A DNA stretch of 64,000 nucleotides from contig JACKMC010000004.1 in NCBI GenBank assembly GCA_024235595.1, positions 186,001 to 250,000 of the forward strand, in the 5' to 3' direction. A program made the position numbers and the translations under genes. Under the pieces are notes generated by a model. That model did not search any database and was not told the DNA's origin. It saw nothing but the letters and a program-made list of their open reading frames with translations. Below are positions 44,677 to 53,006 of the stretch, in pieces; positions within the stretch are counted from its first letter, which is position 1; the number at the start of each line of letters is the position of its first letter. This DNA comes from Zoogloeaceae bacterium (GTDB lineage: Bacteria; Pseudomonadota; Gammaproteobacteria; Burkholderiales; Rhodocyclaceae).

Positions 44677-45615
44677 ATGAGCATGGAAAACCGCGATGGA
44701 TGGATCTGGCTGGATGGTGAATGGACGCCGTGGCGTGCAGCCAGGATCCATCCGATGACACACACGCTGCATTACGGGCTGGGCTGCTTTGAAGGGATCA
44801 GGGCCTACGACACCCTGTCCGGGCCCGCGATCTTCAGGCTCGAGGAACACATCGAGCGGCTCTTCGAGTCCGCACTCATTCTCGGGCTCGACATGCCCTT
44901 CGACCGCGACACGCTCGAGCGCGTGTGCTGCGAGCTCGTCCATCGCAACGAGTTGCGCTCGGGCTACATCCGCCCGCTGGTCTTCCTCGGCGCCGAAAAG
45001 GCCGGGGTCGACCCGCTGGGTGCGGCCACCCATGTGATGATCGCCGCCTGGCCATGGGGCGCCTATCTGGGCGAGGACGGCATCGACAAGGGCATCCGCG
45101 TCAAGGTCTCGAGCTTCGCACGCCACCATGTGAACGTCCAGATGTGCCGCGCGAAGTCCGTGTCGACCTACACCAACTCGATCCTCGCCTGCCGAGAGGC
45201 TCGCAGCGATGGCTATGACGAAGCCTTGCTGCTCGACACCGATGGTTTCGTCGCCGAGGGCCCGGGCGAGAACGTGTTCCTGGTCAAGCGCGGCATCATT
45301 CACGAACCCGGGATCACCTCGGCGCTCGACGGCATCACCCGGCGAACCATTCATTGCCTGGCCCGCGAGGCTGGCTATGAGATCGTTTCGCGGCGGATCA
45401 CGCGCGACGAGCTCTACATCGCCGACGAGGTGTTCTTCAGCGGCACAGCGGCGGAGATCACCCCGGTCGTGGAGCTCGACAGGCGGCGCATCGGCGACGG
45501 CCGGCCCGGCCCGCTCACGCGGGAGCTGCAGTCGCGCTTCTTCGCCTGCGTGAAGGGTTCGGATCCGAGCCACAGGGAATGGCTCACCGCGGTCGCGCCA
45601 GGCAAGCCGGACTGA
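44677..45615 (+). CDS. ilvE: Branched-chain amino acid aminotransferase, copy 1
   Basis: A 312-residue class IV PLP aminotransferase that interconverts branched-chain amino acids and their 2-oxo acids. The catalytic lysine is in CRAKSVSTYTNSI and the phosphate-binding loop in FFSGTAAEITPV; HTLHYGLGCFEGIRAYDT marks the N-terminal half. A paralogue at 61477 is clearly similar over its full length. This copy has a divergent C-terminus (HREWLTAVAPGKPD). ACAGGAGCTTCTG precedes the ATG. Confidence 0.93.
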   Translation: MSMENRDGWIWLDGEWTPWRAARIHPMTHTLHYGLGCFEGIRAYDTLSGPAIFRLEEHIERLFESALILGLDMPFDRDTLERVCCELVHRNELRSGYIRPLVFLGAEKAGVDPLGAATHVMIAAWPWGAYLGEDGIDKGIRVKVSSFARHHVNVQMCRAKSVSTYTNSILACREARSDGYDEALLLDTDGFVAEGPGENVFLVKRGIIHEPGITSALDGITRRTIHCLAREAGYEIVSRRITRDELYIADEVFFSGTAAEITPVVELDRRRIGDGRPGPLTRELQSRFFACVKGSDPSHREWLTAVAPGKPD

Positions 45616-45783
45616 ACTCCGCGGGCGCCAGACGCTCGTAGCACAGCCTGCACCGATAGCCCGTCCTGCGCGGAGCCTCGCGACATCGAACCGTAGATGG
45701 CCGCGTGCGGCTCACCAGATTGAAGGCTTCATGCGGCAGGGCTATAGTAGGTCGCAGACCTGATCGAAACTCCGGAGGTAGAG

Positions 45784-46146
45784 ATGATCACCATCACGCA
45801 AGCACCCAATGTCGTCGCCATCGCGGTTTTCGGGGAGTTCTCCCTTGCCGACTACAAGGAATTCGAAGAACAGGTCAATTACAAGATCCAGTTCGAGGGC
45901 AAGGTGAACCTGCTCATGGATTTGCGCGACATGGTCGGTTTCACCGTCGACGTGGCCTGGGAGGAGATCCAGTTCTCGCGCAAGCATGCCAACGACTTCA
46001 ATCGCATCGCGATCCTCACCACCGACCAGTGGGTCACCTGGAGCGCCTGGGTATCGCAGATCTTCGTCAAGGCCGACGTCCAGGTGTTCGACGACGAAAT
46101 GGCGGCGCGCAACTGGCTCGGTATCGAGACCGAGACCGTCCGGTGA
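45784..46146 (+). CDS. SpoIIAA-like STAS-fold protein
   Basis: A 120-residue soluble protein of the SpoIIAA-like (DUF3478) type: alternating strands and helices with a conserved central LLMDLRDMVGFTVDVAWEE and FVKADVQVFDDEMAARNWL. The family is widespread in proteobacteria; its role is not settled. GGAGGTAGAG lies just before the ATG. Its stop overlaps the start of the sulfurtransferase gene (GTGA), so they are co-translated. Confidence 0.85.
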   Translation: MITITQAPNVVAIAVFGEFSLADYKEFEEQVNYKIQFEGKVNLLMDLRDMVGFTVDVAWEEIQFSRKHANDFNRIAILTTDQWVTWSAWVSQIFVKADVQVFDDEMAARNWLGIETETVR

Positions 46147-46997
46147 GTACATCGTTTTCGACGCTGATCAGCGCCACCGCGCTTGCCGGCCATCTCGACG
46201 ATCCCAACTGGCGGATCGTGGACTGCCGGCACGACCTTGCAAACACCCGCTTCGGTCGGGCCGCCTATGAGGACGGGCATCTCCCGGGCGCCGTTTTCGC
46301 ACATCTGGACGAGGATCTTTCTTCGCCGCCGAACGGCCGCAACGGCCGCCACCCCCTGCCCGACCCGCAACTGCTCGCGGCCAGATTCGGGGCGTGGGGT
46401 ATCGACGACGGGACCCAGGTGGTTGCCTACGACGATGCGGGCGGGATGTACGCGGCGCGATTGTGGTGGCTGCTGCGCTGGCTCGGGCACGAGCGGGTGG
46501 CCGTGCTCGACGGAGGCTACCAGGCCTGGTGCCGGACCGCCAAGGTCCTGACGGCCGAGATCCCCACCCCGACGCCGCGGAGATTCGACGCTCGCGTGCA
46601 GAAAGGCGCGGTCGACGCCGACGCGCTGCAGGCGGGACTTGCCGGCGGGGAAGTCCTGCTCATCGACGCACGAAGCCCGGACCGGTTTCGCGGCGAGAAC
46701 GAAACCCTGGATCCGGTCGGCGGACATATCCCGGGCGCCGTGAATCACTTCTTCCGCAACAACCTGCGCGATGACGGCTGCTTCAAGGAGGCTGCCGCGC
46801 TGCGCGAAGAATTCGGCAGGATCCTCGGCGGCCGCCAGGCGACGAAGGTGGTCCACCAGTGCGGTTCGGGCGTCACGGCGTGCCTGAACCTGCTGGCGAT
46901 GGAAGCCGCAGGGCTCTGCGGCTCGCGGCTCTATCCCGGCTCATGGAGCGAATGGTGCGCGGATCGCGGACGTCCGGTGGCGACCGGCCCGGCCTGA
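46143..46997 (+). CDS. Sulfurtransferase, 3-mercaptopyruvate type
   Basis: A 284-residue protein with two rhodanese domains. The N-terminal domain is inactive; the C-terminal one has the catalytic loop HQCGSGVTACLN. CGSGVTA is the loop of mercaptopyruvate sulfurtransferases, while thiosulfate sulfurtransferases usually have CRKGVTA. It may thus take sulfur from mercaptopyruvate and pass it to thiols or cyanide. The GTG start overlaps the upstream stop by four bases; the open frame upstream is the SpoIIAA-like gene in another frame. Confidence 0.9.
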   Translation: MSTSFSTLISATALAGHLDDPNWRIVDCRHDLANTRFGRAAYEDGHLPGAVFAHLDEDLSSPPNGRNGRHPLPDPQLLAARFGAWGIDDGTQVVAYDDAGGMYAARLWWLLRWLGHERVAVLDGGYQAWCRTAKVLTAEIPTPTPRRFDARVQKGAVDADALQAGLAGGEVLLIDARSPDRFRGENETLDPVGGHIPGAVNHFFRNNLRDDGCFKEAAALREEFGRILGGRQATKVVHQCGSGVTACLNLLAMEAAGLCGSRLYPGSWSEWCADRGRPVATGPA

Positions 46998-47006
46998 GGC
47001 ACTGCG

Positions 47007-47816
47007 CTACCAGTCAACCTTGCTCAGGTGTGACAGCGAGCGCCCGAGGAAGCGCTCGCCAATCGTCTGGAAGCGCAGCGGGATATCGGTGACATGGAAT
47101 GCGTAGTGGGCCGGCGCGTGGCCCGGATTCGCCAGTTCGAGGCTGGCAAGACGCGCGGCGGCCAACTCCGCCGTGGTGATGGCCGAGTCGACCAGGCGAA
47201 TGTCCGGCCCGGAGACATCCTGCAGCAAGGGCTTGAGCAATGGATAGTGGGTACACCCGAGCACCAGCGTATCCACTTCCTCGGCCAGCACGGGCTTGAG
47301 GTATTCGCGCGCAGTCAGGCGCGTCACTTCATGTTCCAGCCAGCCTTCTTCCACCAATGGCACGAACAGTGGGCAGGCCTGTGAAAATACCCGGATGTCG
47401 GGATCGATCGCGTGCATGCGCCGCGCATAGGCGTTGGAGTTGACCGTGGTCGGCGTGCCGATCACGCCGATCGTTCCGCTGCGAGACGCCGCCACCGCCG
47501 CTCCGGCGCCTGCATCGATCACGTCGAGCACCGGAATATCACCGGCCCGTGACTTGACCACGTGGGCGGCGACCGCAGCCATGGTGTTGCAGGCGACGAC
47601 CAGCATCTTTACACCCCGATCGAGCAGGAAGTCGGTGATCTGCCCGGTGAAATGCTCGATTGTCGGAATCGACTTGATGCCGTACGGCACCCGTGCGGTG
47701 TCTCCGAAGTAGACGATGTCCTCGAACGGTAGCCTTTCCATCAGCGCACGCACCACGGTCAGGCCACCGACACCGGAATCGAAAACACCAATTGGCAGCT
47801 TGCGCCTGGAGGACAT
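47007..47816 (-). CDS. murI: Glutamate racemase
   Basis: A 269-residue enzyme that makes D-glutamate for peptidoglycan. Both catalytic cysteines are present, in VVACNTMAAVAAHVV and VLGCTHYPLLKPLL, and the substrate loop is GVFDSGVGGLTVVRAL. The frame is open to a GTG 17 codons upstream; I chose the ATG at 47816 because family members begin shortly before GVFDSGVGG, though its ribosome site is weak. It is convergent with the sulfurtransferase. Confidence 0.95.
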   Translation of the reverse strand: MSSRRKLPIGVFDSGVGGLTVVRALMERLPFEDIVYFGDTARVPYGIKSIPTIEHFTGQITDFLLDRGVKMLVVACNTMAAVAAHVVKSRAGDIPVLDVIDAGAGAAVAASRSGTIGVIGTPTTVNSNAYARRMHAIDPDIRVFSQACPLFVPLVEEGWLEHEVTRLTAREYLKPVLAEEVDTLVLGCTHYPLLKPLLQDVSGPDIRLVDSAITTAELAAARLASLELANPGHAPAHYAFHVTDIPLRFQTIGERFLGRSLSHLSKVDW

Positions 47817-47954
47817 GGCTTGACGAGGTGATGGCAAGGCGCGGATTCTAGCCCTTATTTCGTGCACCGGCGCGAAGCGCGTGCATCGGTGGGCTCAGCG
47901 GTAGCGGTGTGATGATTGCGGGTTGGACCGCAGCGCGCGCAAGCGGCAGCGCGC

Positions 47955-48791
47955 TCAGTAGACCATCGACGCGTGGTCCGCCTCGATCGCATCCTCGGCA
48001 TCGGGAACCGTGCCTTCCTGGATGAGACGCAGGATCAGGGAATCTTCCTGCTCACGTGGAAATCCGTACTTGTAGATGGATTTTTCGTCCGGCAGCTCAC
48101 GCCACCGGCCTGCGAGCTCTGCGAGGCGATCGCGAACGTATTCGCAGGAGATATGCATCAGCAGCGCGGGCGCCCCCACCCGCTCGCAACTGCGTTCGGT
48201 CGCGATCTTGCGGAATTCGAGATAGCGCTGATAGAAGAAGCGGTGGCGCGGGTTGATCTCGATGAGGATGTCGGTACACCCCTGGACGCGATAGGCATAC
48301 AGGTAGAGCATGTGGAAGAGCGTGGCCAGCAGTCGCTTGGAGCGCACCGATGGCTCGACCGCGAATTTGCCGAATTCGCAGATTCGCTTTCCCCTGCGGC
48401 GGAAATCGGCGACCTCGTCCGGATACGTTTCATCTACTGACAGGCCCGCGGGGGAGTCAATATTGACCGTGAGCGTCGCATAGATGTTGCCGAAAAGTTC
48501 GGCGTTCAGCGTCATGCGATTGGGGAGCTGGTCGAGACTGGCAACGCTGTTGTAGCCACGCCAGGCATAACGCTTCTCGATGAGCAGGCTGGTCTCGCGT
48601 TTTTCCTGCTGGTTGCCCGATAGCAACTTGATCTGGAATTTGTCCTTGCGCTCCGCAAAGTCCTGGATGCCTTCGATCTCGTCTTGTTCGATGCACATCG
48701 CCTGCAGGCGAAGGCTCTCCATGACGGTAACCTCCGCCAGGGCCTGCTGCCAGTCCGATATATCGTTGTGACGGGAGTCGGTAAGGCTCAT
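47955..48791 (-). CDS. N-acyl amino acid synthase-like protein (FeeM family)
   Basis: A 278-residue protein of the FeeM/acyl-homoserine-lactone-synthase-like acyltransferase fold. The segment ICEFGKFAVEPSVRSKRLLA and the following DILIEINPRHRFFYQRYLEF match the acyl-carrier/acyl-CoA binding region of this family. FeeM-type enzymes join long-chain acyl groups to amino acids such as tyrosine; the acceptor here is unknown. Related proteins accompany exosortase systems, but none is seen nearby. The frame is open well upstream; the ATG at 48791 is the last reasonable start. Confidence 0.8.
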   Translation of the reverse strand: MSLTDSRHNDISDWQQALAEVTVMESLRLQAMCIEQDEIEGIQDFAERKDKFQIKLLSGNQQEKRETSLLIEKRYAWRGYNSVASLDQLPNRMTLNAELFGNIYATLTVNIDSPAGLSVDETYPDEVADFRRRGKRICEFGKFAVEPSVRSKRLLATLFHMLYLYAYRVQGCTDILIEINPRHRFFYQRYLEFRKIATERSCERVGAPALLMHISCEYVRDRLAELAGRWRELPDEKSIYKYGFPREQEDSLILRLIQEGTVPDAEDAIEADHASMVY

Positions 48792-48862
48792 GAGCGGTGC
48801 GTTTCTCCAGCGGTGACAGAAAGGATACCCAATTTTCGCTAGCCGATCCCGGATATTCAACG

Positions 48863-48882
48863 ATTGATAGATTTCGATCAAT
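48863..48882. promoter_or_regulatory. Inverted repeat upstream of the FeeM-like gene
   Basis: ATTGAT-N8-ATCAAT in an AT-rich patch about 75 bases before the FeeM-like start. The spacer is eight, not four, so it is not an Fnr box. It may be an operator for an unidentified regulator. Confidence 0.35.
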
Positions 48883-48942
48883 ATATTCGAGAACGCTAAT
48901 TGACAACAACTGTGTCCACCAGCGGCAGCGATCCCGACGTCA

Positions 48943-50034
48943 TCATCGCCCCATGTGCTCGGACAGCGCCCAGACCACGTGGTCGCGCACCAGCTCCGAA
49001 CGGTCCTCGCGCCGCGACCCAAGCGCACCAAGCACACTCGCCGAGGGCTGCGCATTGCCCAGGCCGACCGCCAGATTGCGCAGCCAGCGCTCGTAACCGA
49101 CCCGATAGATCGCACTGCCGGCCATGCGTTCGTTGAAATCGGCCTCGCTCCAATGGAACAGCTCCGCCAGCGTCGCCTGGTCGAGTCCGTTGCGCACCGC
49201 AAAATCCCCCTCCTTGCTCAAGCGCGCAAAGCGGTTCCAGGGACATACCAGCTGGCAGTCGTCGCAGCCATAAACCCGGTTGCCCAGCATCTTGCGCAAG
49301 GGCACGGGAATCGCCCCGCGCAGTTCGATGGTGAGATAGGAAATGCACAGGCGGGCGTCGACCCGGTAAGGCGCCACGATCGCGCCGGTGGGACAGGCGT
49401 CGAGGCAGGCGCGGCACGAACCGCAATGCTCCTGCACCGGCGCGTCGACCGCCAACGGCAGATCGGTGTAGATCTCGCCGAGAAAGAACATCGAACCCAC
49501 GCTGCGGTCGATCAGCAAGCTGTGCTTGCCTCGCCAGCCGAGTCCCGCACGGCCGGCCAGCTCGACCTCCATCACCGGCGCCGAATCCACGAACACGCGG
49601 TATCCGTGAGGACTCGATGCAGCGATGCGGCTGGCGAGCTGCTGCAGGCGGGCACGCAGCACCTTGTGGTAGTCGCGTCCAAGCGCATAGCGCGACACAT
49701 AGGCACGGCTGCCGTCGCGCAGATTCTCAAGCGCATCGGCGGCATCCGGAAGGTATGACATCCTCGCGCTGATCACCCGACAGGTATTGGGTACGAGCTC
49801 CGCGGGGCGGGTCCGCTTGGTCCCGTGTTTGCCCATATAATCCATCTCGCCGTGAAATCCGGCCTGCAGCCACGCTTGCAGACCCGCTTCGGCGGAGGAC
49901 AGATCAACGTCGGCGACGCGCACCGCGTCGAAGCCGAGCTCGCTTCCCCAAACGCTGATTTCATGACGCAGCGCCGCCAGCGCATCCCTGGCGCTTTCCT
50001 TGCCGGAGCCAATCGAATGCAGCTTGTTTTCCAT
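48943..50034 (-). CDS. queG: Epoxyqueuosine reductase
   Basis: A 363-residue iron-sulfur and cobalamin enzyme for the last step of queuosine modification of tRNA. The two ferredoxin-type clusters are visible as CGSCRACLDACPTGAI and GCDDCQLVCPWN, with the catalytic-site region VFVDSAPVMEVELAGRAGLG. The ATG at 50034 is a plausible start but has a weak ribosome site and overlaps the divergent tsaE start by 18 bases; a slightly later start is possible. Confidence 0.94.
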   Translation of the reverse strand: MENKLHSIGSGKESARDALAALRHEISVWGSELGFDAVRVADVDLSSAEAGLQAWLQAGFHGEMDYMGKHGTKRTRPAELVPNTCRVISARMSYLPDAADALENLRDGSRAYVSRYALGRDYHKVLRARLQQLASRIAASSPHGYRVFVDSAPVMEVELAGRAGLGWRGKHSLLIDRSVGSMFFLGEIYTDLPLAVDAPVQEHCGSCRACLDACPTGAIVAPYRVDARLCISYLTIELRGAIPVPLRKMLGNRVYGCDDCQLVCPWNRFARLSKEGDFAVRNGLDQATLAELFHWSEADFNERMAGSAIYRVGYERWLRNLAVGLGNAQPSASVLGALGSRREDRSELVRDHVVWALSEHMGR

Positions 50035-50520
50035 CCGCTGGATGATACCGGGAACGCAACCGAACTTGCGCTGGAGGACGAAGCGGCGACCATGGCCCTG
50101 GGCTCTGCACTCGCCCCCACGTTGCAGCCGGGCATGACCATTTATCTTTGCGGGGACCTCGGCGCCGGGAAAACCACCCTCGCCAGAGGCTTGCTGCGGG
50201 CACTCGGATTTCACGGAAATGTGAAAAGTCCCACGTACACACTTGTTGAACCTTATGTAGATTCTAGAATACACTTATATCACTTTGATTTTTATCGGTT
50301 CACCCATCCTGATGAGTATCTTGAAGCAGGCCTCGACGAGTACTTCGCCAGACAAGGCGTGTGTTTGGTCGAATGGCCGCAGCACGCGGCGCCACATATT
50401 CCTGCCCCGGACCTCGAAATCCGGCTGGAAATGGCCGCTCAGGGTCGCCACGCGTGCTTGCGCGCACTGACGGAGACGGGACGCAAATGCATACTGGGGA
50501 TGAGCTCACCGGAGGGCTGA
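50017..50520 (+). CDS. tsaE: tRNA threonylcarbamoyladenosine biosynthesis ATPase TsaE
   Basis: A 167-residue P-loop ATPase required, with TsaB and TsaD, for the t6A modification of tRNAs reading ANN codons. Walker A is GDLGAGKTTLARGLL, followed by SPTYTLVEPY and HFDFYRFTHPDEYLEAG. The open frame extends upstream through queG, but GGAG eight bases before the ATG at 50017 supports this start. It overlaps amiC by 34 bases, the usual tsaE-amiC order. Confidence 0.94.
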   Translation: MQLVFHPLDDTGNATELALEDEAATMALGSALAPTLQPGMTIYLCGDLGAGKTTLARGLLRALGFHGNVKSPTYTLVEPYVDSRIHLYHFDFYRFTHPDEYLEAGLDEYFARQGVCLVEWPQHAAPHIPAPDLEIRLEMAAQGRHACLRALTETGRKCILGMSSPEG

Positions 50521-51851
50521 ACCATCCGGAAACGACGCCGGAGTCCGGCAAGCGCGGACGTCGCGCGTTCATTCGAAGCTCGGGGGCGGTGCTGGCGATG
50601 CTGGTCAGCCCGGTCGGGCGGGCCGCCGATGCCAGCATTCTCGCGGTACGGGTCTGGCCCGCCGACGACTACACCCGGATTACCCTCGAGGGTGGCGCCG
50701 AGCTGCGCTTCACCCAGCAGATCGTGAAGAACCCGGAGCGTTTGGTGCTCGATCTCGAGGGCGTCGAGTTCAACAGCCTGGTGCGCAACCTCGGTGACCG
50801 CGTCAGCCCGCAGGACCCCTACATCAAGCTCATCCGCGCCGGGCGCAATCGCCCCGGCGTGGTGCGGGTGGTGGTCGAGCTGAAGCAGGAAATCGACCCG
50901 CAGATATTCACGCTCAATCCGATCGGCGACTATGGTCATCGACTGGTGGTCGACCTTTACCCCGCCACGCCGATCGATCCCCTGCTGGCGCTGATCGAAA
51001 AGAGCACCCCGAACGAAGCGGCGGCGGGTAACGCGCCGACGCCGGACCGTGGCGCCAGCACCAGCACGGTGGCCGAGAGGCCCGACGACAATATCCGCAC
51101 CTCACCTGCCGATCGCGACGAGCCACGGATCCGCCGCCTCATCACGGTTGCCCTCGACCCTGGCCACGGCGGCGAAGACCCGGGCGCGGTGGGGCACCGC
51201 GGCAGCTATGAAAAGAACGTCACCCTCGAGATCGCGCGCCGGCTCAAGGCACGCATCGATGCCGAACCGAGCATGCGCGCCATGCTCACCCGCGACGGCG
51301 ATTATTTCGTTCCGCTGCATCACCGGGTGAACAAGGCGCGCCGGGTGCAGGCCGACCTGTTCGTATCGATACACGCCGACGCCTTCATTCGGCCCGATGC
51401 GCGCGGCAGTTCGGTGTTCGTTCTGTCGGAACGGGGCGCCTCGAGCGCGGCGGCGCGCTGGCTCGCCAAGAAGGAAAACGACGCCGACCTGATCGGCGGC
51501 GTGCGCCTGACCGGCGGCGACGGTCATCTCGCCCGCACCCTGCTCGACCTCTCCCAGACAGCGGCGATCAACGACAGTCTCAAGGTCGGCCGCGCGGTGC
51601 TGAACGAGATCGGCGGCATCAACCGGCTGCACAAGTCCGACGTCGAGCAGGCGGGTTTTGCGGTCCTCAAGGCGCCGGACATCCCCTCGATCCTGGTCGA
51701 GACCGCCTTCATCAGCAATCCCGAAGAGGAGGCGCGGCTCAACGACGATGCCTATCAGGAGAAGATGGCGCAGGCCATCATCCGAGGCATCAAGCGTTAT
51801 TTCTCGCGAAACCCGCCCACCGCGCGCTCGAAGCTGGCCTTGCTCGACTGA
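50487..51851 (+). CDS. amiC: N-acetylmuramoyl-L-alanine amidase (AmiC type)
   Basis: A 454-residue cell-separation amidase. A Tat signal (RRAFIRSSGAVLAML, RR at 25-26) leads to an AMIN domain (about 50-160; VWPADDYTRITLEGG) that targets the septal wall. The Amidase_3 domain follows, with zinc ligands in DPGHGGEDPGAVG, a glutamate in NVTLEIARRL, SIHADAF and the catalytic glutamate in ILVETAFISN. Tat export matches AmiC of E. coli. GGGA precedes the ATG at 50487, inside tsaE. Confidence 0.93.
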   Translation: MHTGDELTGGLNHPETTPESGKRGRRAFIRSSGAVLAMLVSPVGRAADASILAVRVWPADDYTRITLEGGAELRFTQQIVKNPERLVLDLEGVEFNSLVRNLGDRVSPQDPYIKLIRAGRNRPGVVRVVVELKQEIDPQIFTLNPIGDYGHRLVVDLYPATPIDPLLALIEKSTPNEAAAGNAPTPDRGASTSTVAERPDDNIRTSPADRDEPRIRRLITVALDPGHGGEDPGAVGHRGSYEKNVTLEIARRLKARIDAEPSMRAMLTRDGDYFVPLHHRVNKARRVQADLFVSIHADAFIRPDARGSSVFVLSERGASSAAARWLAKKENDADLIGGVRLTGGDGHLARTLLDLSQTAAINDSLKVGRAVLNEIGGINRLHKSDVEQAGFAVLKAPDIPSILVETAFISNPEEEARLNDDAYQEKMAQAIIRGIKRYFSRNPPTARSKLALLD

Positions 51852-52049
51852 GCCGTGTCCAAGCCGGTGGCGGCGCGCGCAGCCCCAGCCGGGCGCGTGC
51901 CGCCGCGTCCCCTCGCAATCGAACGCGCCCCTTTTGCAAATGCGCGAACCTCCAGATCGGTCCATCACCGCCAACTCGGCGACGGGCCGATCGGCGCACC
52001 GCCGGATGTGCATTTTGCCCGTATAATTGCGCCTTTTTAACAGGCGGTC

Positions 52050-52982
52050 ATGCAGGTCTTTCGCGGCATTCCTGAACGGGCAAGGCAGTCCTCGGTTCTC
52101 ACCATCGGCAATTTCGACGGCGTGCACCTTGGCCATCGTGCGCTCTTGCGCCTGCTCACCGACAAGGCCCGCGCCCTGGCACTGCCCGCCACCGTGCTGA
52201 CCTTCGAACCGCATCCGCGCGAGTATTTCGCACCCGAACAGGCACCGCCACGGCTCACCTCCCTGCGCGAGAAGCTGCTGCTGCTCGATGCCTGCGGCGT
52301 CGACTGCGTCTTCGTGGCGCGCTTCAATGCAGCGTTCGCCGCCCATACCGCCGAGCAGTTCATCGAGGACGTCCTGTCGCGCGGCCTTGGCGTACGCCAC
52401 CTCATGGTCGGTGACGATTTCCGCTTCGGCAAGCAGCGCAAGGGCGATTTCGCGATGCTTCAGCAAGCCGGGAAACTGCTGCGCTTCGGCGTCGAGGCAA
52501 TGCCGACACTCGAGCTCGACGGCGAGCGGGTTTCGAGCTCGGCGGTGCGGGCGGCGCTCGAGGAGGGGCGCATCGATGACGCGGCGACGCTGCTCGGCCG
52601 CCCATACAGCATCGCCGGTCGTGTCGTCCGGGGCAACAGGATCGGCCGTACCATCGGCTTCCCGACCGCCAATATCCAGTTGAAGCATCGTCGCACGCCG
52701 CTGTCGGGTGTATACGTGGTGACCATCGAAGGCCTCGGTAGCGAACCGCGCCGCGGTGTCGCCAACGTCGGCGTGCGCCCGTCGGTCAGCGATTCCGGCA
52801 AACCGATGCTGGAAGTAAACATCTTCGACTGGAACGAAGACTGCTACGGCGCGCATCTGCGGATCAGCTTTGTGCACAAGCTGCGTGCCGAGATGAAGTT
52901 CGACGGGCTCACCGCGCTCAAGGCCCAGATTGCCCGCGACGCCACGCTCGCCCGCGAGTGGTTCGCCGCCAACCCAAACTGA
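52050..52982 (+). CDS. ribF: Bifunctional riboflavin kinase / FAD synthetase
   Basis: A 310-residue enzyme converting riboflavin to FMN and FAD. The N-terminal adenylyltransferase has LTIGNFDGVHLGHRALL and the C-terminal kinase domain has IGFPTANIQ, PLSGVYVV and the catalytic glutamate in LEVNIFDWN. A TATAAT at 52022-52027 lies 23 bases before the start. It is the first gene of the run ribF-ileS-lspA-fkpB-ispH. The 198 bases before it show no gene. Confidence 0.96.
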   Translation: MQVFRGIPERARQSSVLTIGNFDGVHLGHRALLRLLTDKARALALPATVLTFEPHPREYFAPEQAPPRLTSLREKLLLLDACGVDCVFVARFNAAFAAHTAEQFIEDVLSRGLGVRHLMVGDDFRFGKQRKGDFAMLQQAGKLLRFGVEAMPTLELDGERVSSSAVRAALEEGRIDDAATLLGRPYSIAGRVVRGNRIGRTIGFPTANIQLKHRRTPLSGVYVVTIEGLGSEPRRGVANVGVRPSVSDSGKPMLEVNIFDWNEDCYGAHLRISFVHKLRAEMKFDGLTALKAQIARDATLAREWFAANPN

Positions 52983-53006
52983 ATCAATCGTCCGAAGACT
53001 TTCCCC

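Noticed and set aside
48863..48882. Fnr box upstream of the FeeM-like gene
   Set aside because: The half-sites TTGAT and ATCAA are eight bases apart, not four, so it does not fit Fnr.
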